This document shows, piece after piece, positions 50,525 to 59,085 of a stretch of 64,000 nt of DNA (its first letter is position 1; every line of letters starts with the position of its first letter). The stretch spans positions 1-64,000 of the forward strand of contig JAYRKY010000011.1 of the NCBI GenBank assembly GCA_041905525.1, read 5' to 3'. A program made the translations under genes and the position numbers. The stretch is from SHVO01 sp041905525. Its GTDB lineage: Bacteria > Pseudomonadota > Alphaproteobacteria > Rhodospirillales > Rhodospirillaceae. Below the pieces are notes generated by a model. That model had not been told where the DNA came from, searched no databases, and saw only the letters and a list, made by a program, of their open reading frames with translations.

Positions 50525-52336
50525 TTAGTTCGCCTGACGGCGCAGGAAGGCCGGAATCTCCAGCTCATCCTCGTCGTGGGACGACACCGGACGGTCCATC
50601 GGACCGACCGAGATGTTGAGGCCGGCCGGAGCCTTCGCTTGCGGTTCCGGAGCCTTGGTTTCTTCGACCTTCGGACGGGCCGTCAGGCTGCGATAGCGGC
50701 CGAACAGGCTGACACGGCCTTCCGCCGGTTTCGCGGCGGCGGGCGCCGGCGCGGGGGCCGGAGCGGCTTGGACCGGAGCGGCTTGGACCGGAGCGGGCGC
50801 CGGTTCGGCGGCCGCCACGATTTCAGCGCGGTCGGCGTCCATGCGGAAGTCGAGACGCGGTTCCACTGCAGCCTTCGGGATGAAGACATCGCGCGGAGCG
50901 ATGTTCACACGCGGGGCGGCGGCGGCCGGAGCGCGGGCCACGGCTTCAGCCACGGCCGCGGCCTGAGCCGCGATCGGGGCGGCAACCGGAGCGGTCGGCG
51001 TGACCGGAGCAGCCATGACCGGTTCCGGGATGACTTCCGGAGCCGGAGCGGCGGCTTGCAGTTCGGCGCGAACCGCGGCGGCCATTTCCATCAGAGCCTT
51101 CTCTTCGGCCTGCAGATCGACGGCGCCGGTCGCCGGAGCGAGCGTCGGACCGCCGAAGCCGGCGAAGGAAGCCTGAGCGGGAGCCATCGAAGCGGCGAGA
51201 GTCGGCGCCGGAGCGGGAGCAGCCGCGGCCGGAGCGGCCGGAGCGCGCATGACGGGCGCAGGCGCTGCGGCGGGAGCCGCAGCGGTGCGGATGTCCGGCA
51301 TACGGCGGCCGACGGCACGGGTTTCCGTGCGCTGAGACATCGGACGCGGCTGAACGCCCGCAGCCGATTCAATCCCGGTGGCAACCACGGAGACGCGGAT
51401 CTTGCCTTCCATCTCTTCGTTGAAGCACGAGCCGAAGATGATGTGAGCATCGCCCTCGACTTCGTCGCGGATGCGGTTGGCCGCTTCGTCGACTTCGAAC
51501 AAGGTGATGTCGGAACCGCCCGTGATGTTGATGAGCACGCCCTTGGCGCCCTTCATAGAGGTGTCTTCGAGCAGCGGGTTGGCGATGGCGGCTTCGGCGG
51601 CGTCGAGCGCCCGGCGTTCGCCGGAAGCTTCGCCCGTGCCCATCATCGCGCGGCCCATTTCCTTCATGACCGTCCGGACGTCGGCGAAGTCCAGGTTGAT
51701 CATGCCGGGCATCATCATCAGGTCGGTGACGCTGCGCACGCCGCCGTGGAGGACGTTGTCGGCCATCTTGAAGGCGTCGGCGAAGGTGGTCTTTTCGTTG
51801 GCGACGCGGAAGAGGTTCTGGTTCGGGATGATGATCAGGGTATCGACCACCGAGGCCAGTTCTTCAATGCCCGCTTCGGCAAGGCGCATGCGGTGCACGC
51901 CTTCGAAGTGGAACGGCTTGGTCACCACGCCCACGGTCAGGATGCCCAGTTCGCGGGCGATCCGGGCGATGACGGGCGCGGCGCCGGTGCCCGTACCACC
52001 GCCCATACCGGCGGTGATGAAGGCCATGTGCGAGCCGTCGAGTTCGCGGGCGATGATTTCCAGGGCTTCTTCCGCGGCGTCGCGGCCGACGACCGGCTGA
52101 GCGCCGGCGCCGAGGCCTTGGGTGGTGTCGCGGCCCAGCTGGATCCGGCGATCGGTCCGGGAGAGGGCCAGAGCCTGGGCGTCCGTGTTGGCGACGATGA
52201 AATCGCAGCCTTCCATGGAGCTCTGGATCATGTTGTTGACGGCATTGCCGCCGGCGCCGCCCACGCCGATGACGCTGATCCGAGGCTTCAGCTGCGCCTC
52301 GATCGTCGTCTTAGGTACACTAATATTGATGGTCAT
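50525..52336 (-). CDS. ftsZ: cell division protein FtsZ
   Basis: Tubulin-like GTPase forming the Z ring. GTPase motifs: SVIGVGGAGGNAVNNMI (21-37), VANTDAQAL, and the tubulin signature GGGTGTG at residues 112-118, then RDEVEGDAHIIFG and the T7 loop. The conserved part ends near residue 320. A very long Ala/Pro-rich linker (about 330-590) follows, and the C-terminal peptide DELEIPAFLRRQAN binds FtsA and other partners. 603 residues, long even for an alphaproteobacterium. A/C-rich untranslated leader with GGAGG upstream of the ATG; last gene of the dcw cluster. Confidence 0.97.
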   Translation of the reverse strand: MTINISVPKTTIEAQLKPRISVIGVGGAGGNAVNNMIQSSMEGCDFIVANTDAQALALSRTDRRIQLGRDTTQGLGAGAQPVVGRDAAEEALEIIARELDGSHMAFITAGMGGGTGTGAAPVIARIARELGILTVGVVTKPFHFEGVHRMRLAEAGIEELASVVDTLIIIPNQNLFRVANEKTTFADAFKMADNVLHGGVRSVTDLMMMPGMINLDFADVRTVMKEMGRAMMGTGEASGERRALDAAEAAIANPLLEDTSMKGAKGVLINITGGSDITLFEVDEAANRIRDEVEGDAHIIFGSCFNEEMEGKIRVSVVATGIESAAGVQPRPMSQRTETRAVGRRMPDIRTAAAPAAAPAPVMRAPAAPAAAAPAPAPTLAASMAPAQASFAGFGGPTLAPATGAVDLQAEEKALMEMAAAVRAELQAAAPAPEVIPEPVMAAPVTPTAPVAAPIAAQAAAVAEAVARAPAAAAPRVNIAPRDVFIPKAAVEPRLDFRMDADRAEIVAAAEPAPAPVQAAPVQAAPAPAPAPAAAKPAEGRVSLFGRYRSLTARPKVEETKAPEPQAKAPAGLNISVGPMDRPVSSHDEDELEIPAFLRRQAN

Positions 52337-52515
52337 TTGCAGCCTCCAAATGTCTTTTTTGCGTTAGCAACGGTTCGAGTTGTTCTTGTTTTGTGAGCGT
52401 TTTTTGTTGTTTTTCTTGTTTCGGAACTCGGTTGCTTTGTTATCGGTCTTTTTTTGTTTTTGCTTTGGAGTGACTAGAGCGAAATGAATGTACATCATTT
52501 CTTCGAATCACGCCC
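52337..52515 (-). promoter_or_regulatory. A/C-rich ftsA-ftsZ intergenic leader
   Basis: A 179-bp gap, unusual in a cluster otherwise with 0-25 bp gaps. Read on the minus strand it is strongly A-rich and almost free of G (for example AAAAACAAAAAAAGACC, AACAAGAAAAACAAC, AAAAAACGCTCAC) and ends TTTGGAGGCTGCAAATG, giving a strong ribosome-binding site in an unstructured leader. A promoter of ftsZ probably lies in it or in the 3' part of ftsA; no CtrA site (TTAA-N7-TTAA) was recognised. Confidence 0.55.
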
Positions 52516-53787
52516 TCAGAAGTTCTCTTTCAGCCACGCTCCGATGCGGCCGAAGCTGTTCTTGCTTTTGGCGGCGTCCATAGCCGCGTAGTCGGGGCGG
52601 GCGACGTGCTCACGAAGCCCGTAGCGCAGGAGTCCGGCGGCGGTCGCGAAGGCCGGGCCGGACATAGACTCAGGCAGGCCGCGGATCATGCGCGGGCGGC
52701 CCAAACGAACTTGTTTGTCGAGGATCAGCTCAGCCAGATCGCGCACGCCTTCGAGCTGGCTCGCGCCGCCCGTGAGCACGACGCGCCGGCCAGCGGTCTT
52801 GGCGAAGCCCGAGGCTTCAAGGTGCGAACGGACCAGTTCCAGCGTCTCTTCGATGCGGGCCTGGATGATCTGGACGAGCAGGGATTTGGGGATCTCGTTG
52901 GCGCTTTCCTCGTCTTCCTCGCCGACGAGAGGCACTTTCAGCAGTTCGCGGTTGTCGCCCGGGGCCTGCATGACTGAGCCGTAGACCGTCTTGAGACGCT
53001 CCGCTCGGGCCACCGGCGTGGACAGGCCCTTCGCGATGTCGCCGGTTACGTGCATGCCCCCGACCGGGATGGCTTCGACATAGACCACCTGGCTTTCCTG
53101 GAAGACCGCGATAGTGGTGGTGCCGCCGCCCATGTCGATGACGGTGACGCCCAAGTCCTTCTCGTCGTCGACGAGGCAGGCCAGGCCCGAGGCATAGGAC
53201 GACACCACGCGGTCCTCGACGTCGAGGTCGCAGCGCTCGATGACCGAGGCGAGGTTGCGCGAGGGGCCGACGGCCGCGGTGACGAGGTGAATGTTAACGC
53301 CGAGCTTGCCGCCGTACATGCCGCGGGGGTCGATGATCCCGTTTCCGCCGTCGATCGAGTATCCGGTGGGGATGCAATGGATCAGTTCGCGCTCGATGGG
53401 GTCGAATTGGGCACTGCCATGCTCGAGAACCCGGCGCACATCGGTGTCGCGGATTTGGTGGCCGGCGACGGCGAGTTCGACATCGACGCGGGTGGATTGG
53501 GGCGCGCCGCAGGAGACGTTGACGAACACCTTGTCGATCCGGCTGTTGGCCATCTGCTCGGCGGCGTCGACGGCGGCGCGGACCGACGCTTCGGCTTCGT
53601 CGAGGTTGATGACCTGACCGCCGCGCATGCCGCGCGAGCGGTGATGGCCCGATCCGGTGATGTGAAGTTCGCCCTCGCCCATCTCGGCGATGAAGCAGGC
53701 GACCTTCGTCGTGCCGATATCCAGCGCGGCGAACGTGCTGTTGGGGGCTATGGCGTTTGCGCCCTTCATTGTGCTCTTACCGAACAT
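52516..53787 (-). CDS. ftsA: cell division protein FtsA
   Basis: An actin-like ATPase that tethers FtsZ to the membrane. 423 residues. Phosphate-1 motif in FAALDIGTTKVACFIAEMGEG, the 1C subdomain after residue 85, phosphate-2 VTVIDMGGGTTTIAVF, and the adenosine motif VVLTGGASQLEG. The C-terminal amphipathic helix FGRIGAWLKENF is the membrane-targeting sequence. The ATG at 53787 follows GGGGAAAGAAC; another Met at residue 7 is possible. It lies between ftsQ and ftsZ. Confidence 0.95.
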   Translation of the reverse strand: MFGKSTMKGANAIAPNSTFAALDIGTTKVACFIAEMGEGELHITGSGHHRSRGMRGGQVINLDEAEASVRAAVDAAEQMANSRIDKVFVNVSCGAPQSTRVDVELAVAGHQIRDTDVRRVLEHGSAQFDPIERELIHCIPTGYSIDGGNGIIDPRGMYGGKLGVNIHLVTAAVGPSRNLASVIERCDLDVEDRVVSSYASGLACLVDDEKDLGVTVIDMGGGTTTIAVFQESQVVYVEAIPVGGMHVTGDIAKGLSTPVARAERLKTVYGSVMQAPGDNRELLKVPLVGEEDEESANEIPKSLLVQIIQARIEETLELVRSHLEASGFAKTAGRRVVLTGGASQLEGVRDLAELILDKQVRLGRPRMIRGLPESMSGPAFATAAGLLRYGLREHVARPDYAAMDAAKSKNSFGRIGAWLKENF

Positions 53788-53811
53788 GTTCTTTCCCCTT
53801 TGCCTTTCCCA

Positions 53812-54633
53812 CTAAAGGCTTTGCTTGACCCGCACCGCCGGCGTCTTCGGAGTGCCTGCAATCGCAGGCTCCTTCGCCGCCGGGGCATTGCGCAGACGAA
53901 CCACGAGCTGATCGTCCAGACGGAGATCGATGAACTCGAGATCGCGCTGCAAAATCTTGTGCTCTTTCTCCAGGACCGCGAGGCGCGTCCACGCCTCGGC
54001 CATATGTTCTTCAGGCAAGCGGACCGAAATTCCGCCTTCGTAGGCGTCGAGATAGATGTTCCAGCGCCGCGCGCCGACACGGACAGCAGCTTGAACGCGG
54101 CTGGCAAGATCCGGTTGCGCTCTGAGCGCTTCAAACAGCTCGGCGGCATTTGCCGGCGCGTCCGCGCCCACGATCAGCGGGAGGCGAGAGTCGGACTCGG
54201 GTACGTCGACGATCAGATGGCCTTCGTGATCGACGAGGGTGTATTTTTCGCCGTGCTGCCACAGCGCGTAAGGCACGCGCTCCTCGAGCACAATATGGAT
54301 GGTGTCGGGCAGGCGCCGTTCGACTTTCGCCGTGCGGACCCAAGGAAGCTCCTCGACCTTCGCGCGCGCCTTCGCGACGTCGATCGCGGCGATGGGAGTC
54401 CCGACTTCGGCGTCCAGGGCTCCCAGCAGGTCCTCGCGCGCGGTCATATTGCGGCCTTCCACCGTCAGGGCCTTCAAGCGAAAGCCAAGTCCGGCGCTGC
54501 CTTCCACGAAGGTCGCGTCCGCGGCCGCCGAGGACGACGCGGCGACTGCCGGCAACGGTGTGTATTTGATCGCGGCGGCGATAGCGCCGACGCCCGCGAT
54601 GACCGCGACGGAGCGAATGATTAGGCGTCGCAT
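53812..54633 (-). CDS. ftsQ: cell division protein FtsQ
   Basis: A 273-residue divisome protein with a short cytoplasmic part, one transmembrane helix (about 5-25), then a periplasmic POTRA domain (FRLKALTVEGRNMTAREDLLGALDAEVGTPIAAIDVAKARAKVEELPWVRTAKVERRLPDTIHIVLEERVPYALWQHGEKYTLVDHEG) and the FtsQ beta domain. It links FtsK, FtsB and FtsL. Its ATG overlaps the end of ddl by 13 bp. The C-terminal tail is Ala/Pro-rich. Confidence 0.93.
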   Translation of the reverse strand: MRRLIIRSVAVIAGVGAIAAAIKYTPLPAVAASSSAAADATFVEGSAGLGFRLKALTVEGRNMTAREDLLGALDAEVGTPIAAIDVAKARAKVEELPWVRTAKVERRLPDTIHIVLEERVPYALWQHGEKYTLVDHEGHLIVDVPESDSRLPLIVGADAPANAAELFEALRAQPDLASRVQAAVRVGARRWNIYLDAYEGGISVRLPEEHMAEAWTRLAVLEKEHKILQRDLEFIDLRLDDQLVVRLRNAPAAKEPAIAGTPKTPAVRVKQSL

Positions 54634-55544
54634 TCGGCGTGCTCCACCATCCAGTACATGAGATCCTCGAAGCTAAGTCCGACGTAATTGGCCTGCTCGG
54701 GCACGAGCGAGGTCGGCGTCAGACCCGGCTGCGTGTTGACCTCGAGCATGTAAAAGGTGTCGCCATCCAGGCGCAGGTCGGCGCGCGAGACACCGCGGCA
54801 GCCAAGAATCTTGTGCGCGAGCAGCGAAAGTTCCAATGCCTTCTCGTACTGCGCGCGCGGCAGATCGGCGGGCAGGACGTGCTTCGAACCGCCGGCGGCG
54901 TATTTGGCTTCATAGTCGTAGAAGTCGCGGGCCGTGGTGATTTCCGTTACCGCGAGCGGGCGGTCACCCATCACCGCCACGGTCACCTCGCGGCCAGGGA
55001 TAAAGCGCTCGGCCATGATCAGATCGTCCTTGGCCAGGCCGAGATCGTCCAGCGGCGGATGATTGTCTCCCGTGCGCACGATCTTCACGCCGACACTGGA
55101 ACCCTCGTTGACGGGCTTGAGGACATAGGGGCGGTCCATGACGTCGCCCCGTTCAGCCTCCGCAACGGTCACGATCTTCTCCTCGGCCACCGGGATGCCC
55201 GCGGCGGCGAACATGCGCTTCGCGGCGGGCTTGTCCATCGCAACGGCGGACGCCATGCGGCCGGAATTGGTGTAGGGGATGGCCATCATGTCCAAGAGGC
55301 CCTGGATGCAACCGTCCTCGCCGTAGCGGCCGTGCAGGGCATTGAACACGACATCGGGCTTCGCGGCGGTAATTTGATTCACGAGCGAGGCCATATCGCG
55401 CGGGACGTCGATCTTCGTGACGTCGAGGCCCTTTGCACGCAGGGCGCGGTCGGCCGCCCCGCCGGAGACCAGGGAGATCTCGCGCTCTTTGGAAAATCCG
55501 CCGCACAATACGACGACGCGTTTGATGGTCGCGGGACGCTTCAT
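54621..55544 (-). CDS. ddl: D-alanine-D-alanine ligase
   Basis: Joins two D-alanines for the pentapeptide of peptidoglycan. 307 residues, ATP-grasp fold: VVVLCGGFSKEREISLVSG at the start, HGRYGEDGCIQGLLDMMAIPYTNSG, the ATP loop YVLKPVNEGSSVGV, and the Mg site VSRADLRLDGDTFYMLEVNTQPGLT. The ATG at 55544 is within the murB stop (4-bp ATGA overlap), which fixes the start. Part of the dcw operon between murB and ftsQ. Confidence 0.95.
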   Translation of the reverse strand: MKRPATIKRVVVLCGGFSKEREISLVSGGAADRALRAKGLDVTKIDVPRDMASLVNQITAAKPDVVFNALHGRYGEDGCIQGLLDMMAIPYTNSGRMASAVAMDKPAAKRMFAAAGIPVAEEKIVTVAEAERGDVMDRPYVLKPVNEGSSVGVKIVRTGDNHPPLDDLGLAKDDLIMAERFIPGREVTVAVMGDRPLAVTEITTARDFYDYEAKYAAGGSKHVLPADLPRAQYEKALELSLLAHKILGCRGVSRADLRLDGDTFYMLEVNTQPGLTPTSLVPEQANYVGLSFEDLMYWMVEHAECDA

Positions 55545-56497
55545 GACCGGGCGCTCCGCAACAGGGCATTGGGGTCGTCCTGGGTGACGCCGATGCGGCG
55601 CACTTCCCAGACGAGTTCGACGCCGGAATGATCCTTCACGCGCTTGCGCACTTCTTCGCCAAGACCTTCGAGGTCGGCGGCGGTCGCGGTGCCGGTGTTG
55701 ATCAGGAAATTGGCGTGCTTGTGGGAAATCTGCGCGCCGCCGCGCACCAAGCCGCGACAGCCGGCCGCATCGACCAGCGCCCACGCCTTGGAGCCCGGGG
55801 GATTGGCGAACGTCGAGCCGCCGGTGCGCGCTTGGGTCGGTTGAGACAGTTCGCGCTCGGCGCGGATCTCGCGGATGCGGGCGGTGATGGCGTCTTGATT
55901 GCCCGGCGTGCCGCGCAAGACGGCCCCGGTGAAAATCCAATCGTCCGCCACGTCACTGTGACGGTAGGAGAAGCCCATGGCGGCGGCGTCCAATTGGTGA
56001 GGCTCGCCGTTCGCATCCAAGGCGGTCGCGCTGACGAAAACGTCCTTGATCTCGGCGCCATAGGCCCCGGCGTTCATGCGCAGCGCACCGCCGATGGTGC
56101 CTGGGATCCCGGTGAGAAATTCGAGACCGGCGACCGATGCGTCGCGTGCCGCGGTCGCGACAACGGCATCGACCGCTCCGGCGCCGCAACGGAGTGTCAT
56201 TTCGTCCGCGGCGATCGTGCAAAACGCCTTGCCGAGATGGATCACGACGCCCGGAACGCCGCCGTCGCGCACAAGCATGTTCGATCCCAAGCCAACCACA
56301 TGCACCGGCACGTCCTCCGGTTTCTCTTTCAAAAACACGGACAGGTCCTCGACATCGGCCGGCGAGAACAGCACTTCCGCGGGGCCGCCGACCCGGAACC
56401 AGGTCATGCGGCCAAGATCGGCCATCACGTCGTACCGCCCGCGGATGCGGGGGAGACGTTCGGCCAGATCCGTGCGGATGCGCCGCGCAGCCATCAT
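55541..56497 (-). CDS. murB: UDP-N-acetylenolpyruvoylglucosamine reductase
   Basis: NADPH- and FAD-dependent enzyme converting enolpyruvyl-UDP-GlcNAc to UDP-MurNAc. 318 residues. FRVGGPAEVLFSPADVEDL and GLGSNMLVRDGGVPGVVIHLGKAF form the FAD-binding domain; LEFLTGIPGTIGGALRMNAGAYGAEIKDV is the type I MurB signature; TGGSTFANPPGSKAWALVDAAGCRG carries the catalytic Ser; the end has HANFLINTGTATAADL. The ATG at 56497 follows murC by 2 bp; longer starts are inside murC. Confidence 0.95.
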   Translation of the reverse strand: MMAARRIRTDLAERLPRIRGRYDVMADLGRMTWFRVGGPAEVLFSPADVEDLSVFLKEKPEDVPVHVVGLGSNMLVRDGGVPGVVIHLGKAFCTIAADEMTLRCGAGAVDAVVATAARDASVAGLEFLTGIPGTIGGALRMNAGAYGAEIKDVFVSATALDANGEPHQLDAAAMGFSYRHSDVADDWIFTGAVLRGTPGNQDAITARIREIRAERELSQPTQARTGGSTFANPPGSKAWALVDAAGCRGLVRGGAQISHKHANFLINTGTATAADLEGLGEEVRKRVKDHSGVELVWEVRRIGVTQDDPNALLRSARS

Positions 56498-56499
56498 GC

Positions 56500-57912
56500 C
56501 TAGCTCCGCTTCATGGCGGCGAGATCCGCCGGAAGAGCGTGGGCCCACGCAGTGATGTTGCCGGCGCCGAGGCAAACGACGATATCGCCGGACGTGGCGA
56601 TGTCGTCGATGACGGCAGCGAGGTGTTTCGGCGAGACCAGCGCCGTGACGGTCTTATGACCGTGCGCGTGCAGACCGTTGATCAGCGCGTCGCGATCAAC
56701 GCCCGGGATCGGCTGTTCGCCGGCCGGGTAAACGTCGGCCACGATCACATGGTCGGCGTCGTTGAAGCACTGGCAGAACTCGGCAAACAGCGACTGAAGG
56801 CGCGAATAGCGGTGCGGTTGAACGACGGCGATGACGCGGCCCTTGGTGGCCTGACGGGCGGCTTTGAGCACCGCGGCGATTTCCACCGGGTGATGGCCGT
56901 AGTCGTCGATCACGGTGATGCCGTTGGTTTCACCGACGCGGGTGAAGCGCCGCTTCACCCCGGTGAAGCGCGCGAGACCCTCACGGATCACATCGTCGGC
57001 AATGCCCATCTCGGCGGCGACGGACACGGCCGCCAGCGCGTTCAGCACGTTGTGCTGTCCGAACATCGTCAGGCGGATGTCCTTGATCACACGCTCGCCG
57101 CCGGTGATACGGTCGGACAGCACGGCATCGAAACGCACGCCGGCGGTATCGAGCACGAGGTTCATGCCGCGGACGTGGGCGAGGGGGCTCAAGCCGTAGG
57201 TGATGATTTTGCGGTCGCTGAGTTGCGGCAGGAGGGCCTGCACTTCCGGATGATCGATGCACAGCACGCCGAAGCCGTAGAAGGGGATCGACAGCACGAA
57301 TGTGCGGAACGCTTCTTTGACCTTCGAGAACTCTTTGTAGAAATCGAGGTGCTCGGGATCGATGTTCGTGACGACCGCAATCGTCGCGGGCAGGCGCGTG
57401 AACGTGCCGTCGGACTCGTCAGCCTCCACGACCATCCACTCGCCTTCGCCGCGGCGCGCATTCGTGCCGTAGGCGTTGATGATGCCGCCGTTGATGACTG
57501 TGGGATCAAGGCCCGCGGCGTCGAGCACGGTGGCGACCAGTGAGGTCGTTGTCGTCTTGCCGTGCGTACCGCCCACCGCGACGGACCATTTGAGGCGCAT
57601 CAGCTCGGCGAGCATCTCGGCGCGGCGCACGATCGGAAGCATCGCCTTGCGGGCCGCGGCGACCTCCGGGTTGTCGGCCTTCACGGCCGATGAGATGACG
57701 ATGACGCGCGCGTCGCCGAGGTTCTCGGCGCGGTGACCGATTTCGATCTTCACGCCCAGCGAGCGCAGGCGGTCGACATTGGCGTTCTGGGCAATATCGG
57801 TGCCTTGCACCTGATAGCCGAGGTTATGCATCACCTCGGCGATACCGGACATACCGATGCCGCCAATGCCTACGAAATGAATGATGCCGATATCAAGCGG
57901 CATGGACTGCAT
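56500..57912 (-). CDS. murC: UDP-N-acetylmuramate-L-alanine ligase
   Basis: Adds L-alanine to UDP-MurNAc. 470 residues. The Rossmann-like N-terminal motif is HFVGIGGIGMSGIAEVMHNLGY; the Mur ligase ATP loop is VGGTHGKTTTTSLVA (about 112-126); the central domain contains NIDPEHLDFYKEF; and the C-terminal domain has DDYGHHPVEIAAVLKAAR and PHRYSRLQSLFAEFCQCF. The ATG directly follows the TAG of murG. The start could also be the Met three residues later. Confidence 0.96.
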   Translation of the reverse strand: MQSMPLDIGIIHFVGIGGIGMSGIAEVMHNLGYQVQGTDIAQNANVDRLRSLGVKIEIGHRAENLGDARVIVISSAVKADNPEVAAARKAMLPIVRRAEMLAELMRLKWSVAVGGTHGKTTTTSLVATVLDAAGLDPTVINGGIINAYGTNARRGEGEWMVVEADESDGTFTRLPATIAVVTNIDPEHLDFYKEFSKVKEAFRTFVLSIPFYGFGVLCIDHPEVQALLPQLSDRKIITYGLSPLAHVRGMNLVLDTAGVRFDAVLSDRITGGERVIKDIRLTMFGQHNVLNALAAVSVAAEMGIADDVIREGLARFTGVKRRFTRVGETNGITVIDDYGHHPVEIAAVLKAARQATKGRVIAVVQPHRYSRLQSLFAEFCQCFNDADHVIVADVYPAGEQPIPGVDRDALINGLHAHGHKTVTALVSPKHLAAVIDDIATSGDIVVCLGAGNITAWAHALPADLAAMKRS

Positions 57913-59085
57913 CTAAGCGGCCCCCCTCTTCATGCTATGGGTCGAAACGGATGCCGCGGCGGCGCCCGTCTTGGCGCGTTCGCCGTTCTCGCCTTGGATG
58001 ACGCTGGTCACCACATTGGCAAGACGATTGGCCGCGTCGGGAATGGCAAAGCCGGAGGCCGCTTGCGCGGCGGCGGCCAGTAGATGCGGCTGCGTCAGGA
58101 GGCGGATGAGCTGTTCCGCAACCGTCTCCGGCGTGAATTTGTTCTGAGGCATGACGAATGCGCCGCCGGCCGCCTCGAGATTGCGTGCGTTTGCGGTCTG
58201 ATGGTCGTCGGCTGCGAATGGATAGGGCACCAGCAGAGACGGACGGCCCGCCGCGCTGACCTCCGCCACGGTCGAGGCGCCGGAGCGCGAGATCAGTAGA
58301 TGCGTGTTGGTGAGGAGTTCCGGCACGTTGTCGAAGAAGTGGCGGAGCTGCACGTGAGCCTCCGAGCCGACATAGGCCTGATGCGCGCGGTCGAGATCCT
58401 CGGGGCGGCTTTGCTGCCAGATCTCGAGGCGGCGGCGAATCTCCATGGGCAGGAGCTTGATCGCGGAAGGAAGGACGTCGCTGAAAATGCGCGCGCCTTG
58501 GCTTCCACCGAGAACCAGGAGGCGGATCGTGCCCGTCGCTTCGGGCGCGCGATAAGGGGTGTAGCTGGTGGCGACGATGGCGGGGCGCACCGGCATGCCG
58601 GTCAAGGTGAGGCGTGCGTCCTTGGGCGGCTTCTTCGCGAGATGGAACGACGTGCACACCTGATCGACCCGGCGCGCCAGCATGCGATTCGCCAAGCCAA
58701 GCACGGCGTTCTGTTCGTGGATGACAGTGGGTAGGCCCAGCTGCAATGCGGCGATGACCGTCGGCGCCGCGGCGTACCCTCCGAAGCCGACGACGGCCTC
58801 GGGCTTCAACTCCTCCAGCAAAGCCTTCGCCTGCATGATCCCGATGCCCAGGTTCACCAGGCCTTTGACACGGCCGAGCATCCCTTGGCCCGCGAGGCTT
58901 CCGGCGGTGATATGACGCGTCTCGAGACTGCCGAGCGTGCCGCCATAGGCCGCGCCGCGCTTATCGGTGATCAGCATCAGGCGGTGGCCGCGCGCAATCA
59001 GTTCCTGCGCCAGGGCTTCGGCCGGGAAGACGTGACCGCCGGTACCGCCGGCGGCGAGGACGACAAAGTGGGGCATGCGCTTCAT
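57913..59085 (-). CDS. murG: UDP-GlcNAc--undecaprenyl-PP-MurNAc-pentapeptide transferase
   Basis: Peripheral inner-membrane glycosyltransferase making lipid II from lipid I. 390 residues, GT-B fold. The N-terminal VVLAAGGTGGHVFPAEALAQELIARGH is the G loop, VGFGGYAAAPTVIAALQLGLPTVIHEQNAVLGLANRMLA is conserved, and LVLGGSQGARIFSDVLPSAI and SRSGASTVAEVSAAGRPSLLVPYPFAADDHQTANARNLEAAGGA form the C-terminal UDP-GlcNAc site. Its ATG overlaps the ftsW stop by one base (TAATG). Confidence 0.96.
   Translation of the reverse strand: MKRMPHFVVLAAGGTGGHVFPAEALAQELIARGHRLMLITDKRGAAYGGTLGSLETRHITAGSLAGQGMLGRVKGLVNLGIGIMQAKALLEELKPEAVVGFGGYAAAPTVIAALQLGLPTVIHEQNAVLGLANRMLARRVDQVCTSFHLAKKPPKDARLTLTGMPVRPAIVATSYTPYRAPEATGTIRLLVLGGSQGARIFSDVLPSAIKLLPMEIRRRLEIWQQSRPEDLDRAHQAYVGSEAHVQLRHFFDNVPELLTNTHLLISRSGASTVAEVSAAGRPSLLVPYPFAADDHQTANARNLEAAGGAFVMPQNKFTPETVAEQLIRLLTQPHLLAAAAQAASGFAIPDAANRLANVVTSVIQGENGERAKTGAAAASVSTHSMKRGAA

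Noticed and set aside
50405..52396. 663-codon plus-strand open frame opposite ftsZ
   Set aside because: Arg/His/Gly-rich shadow produced by the Ala/Pro codons of the FtsZ linker.
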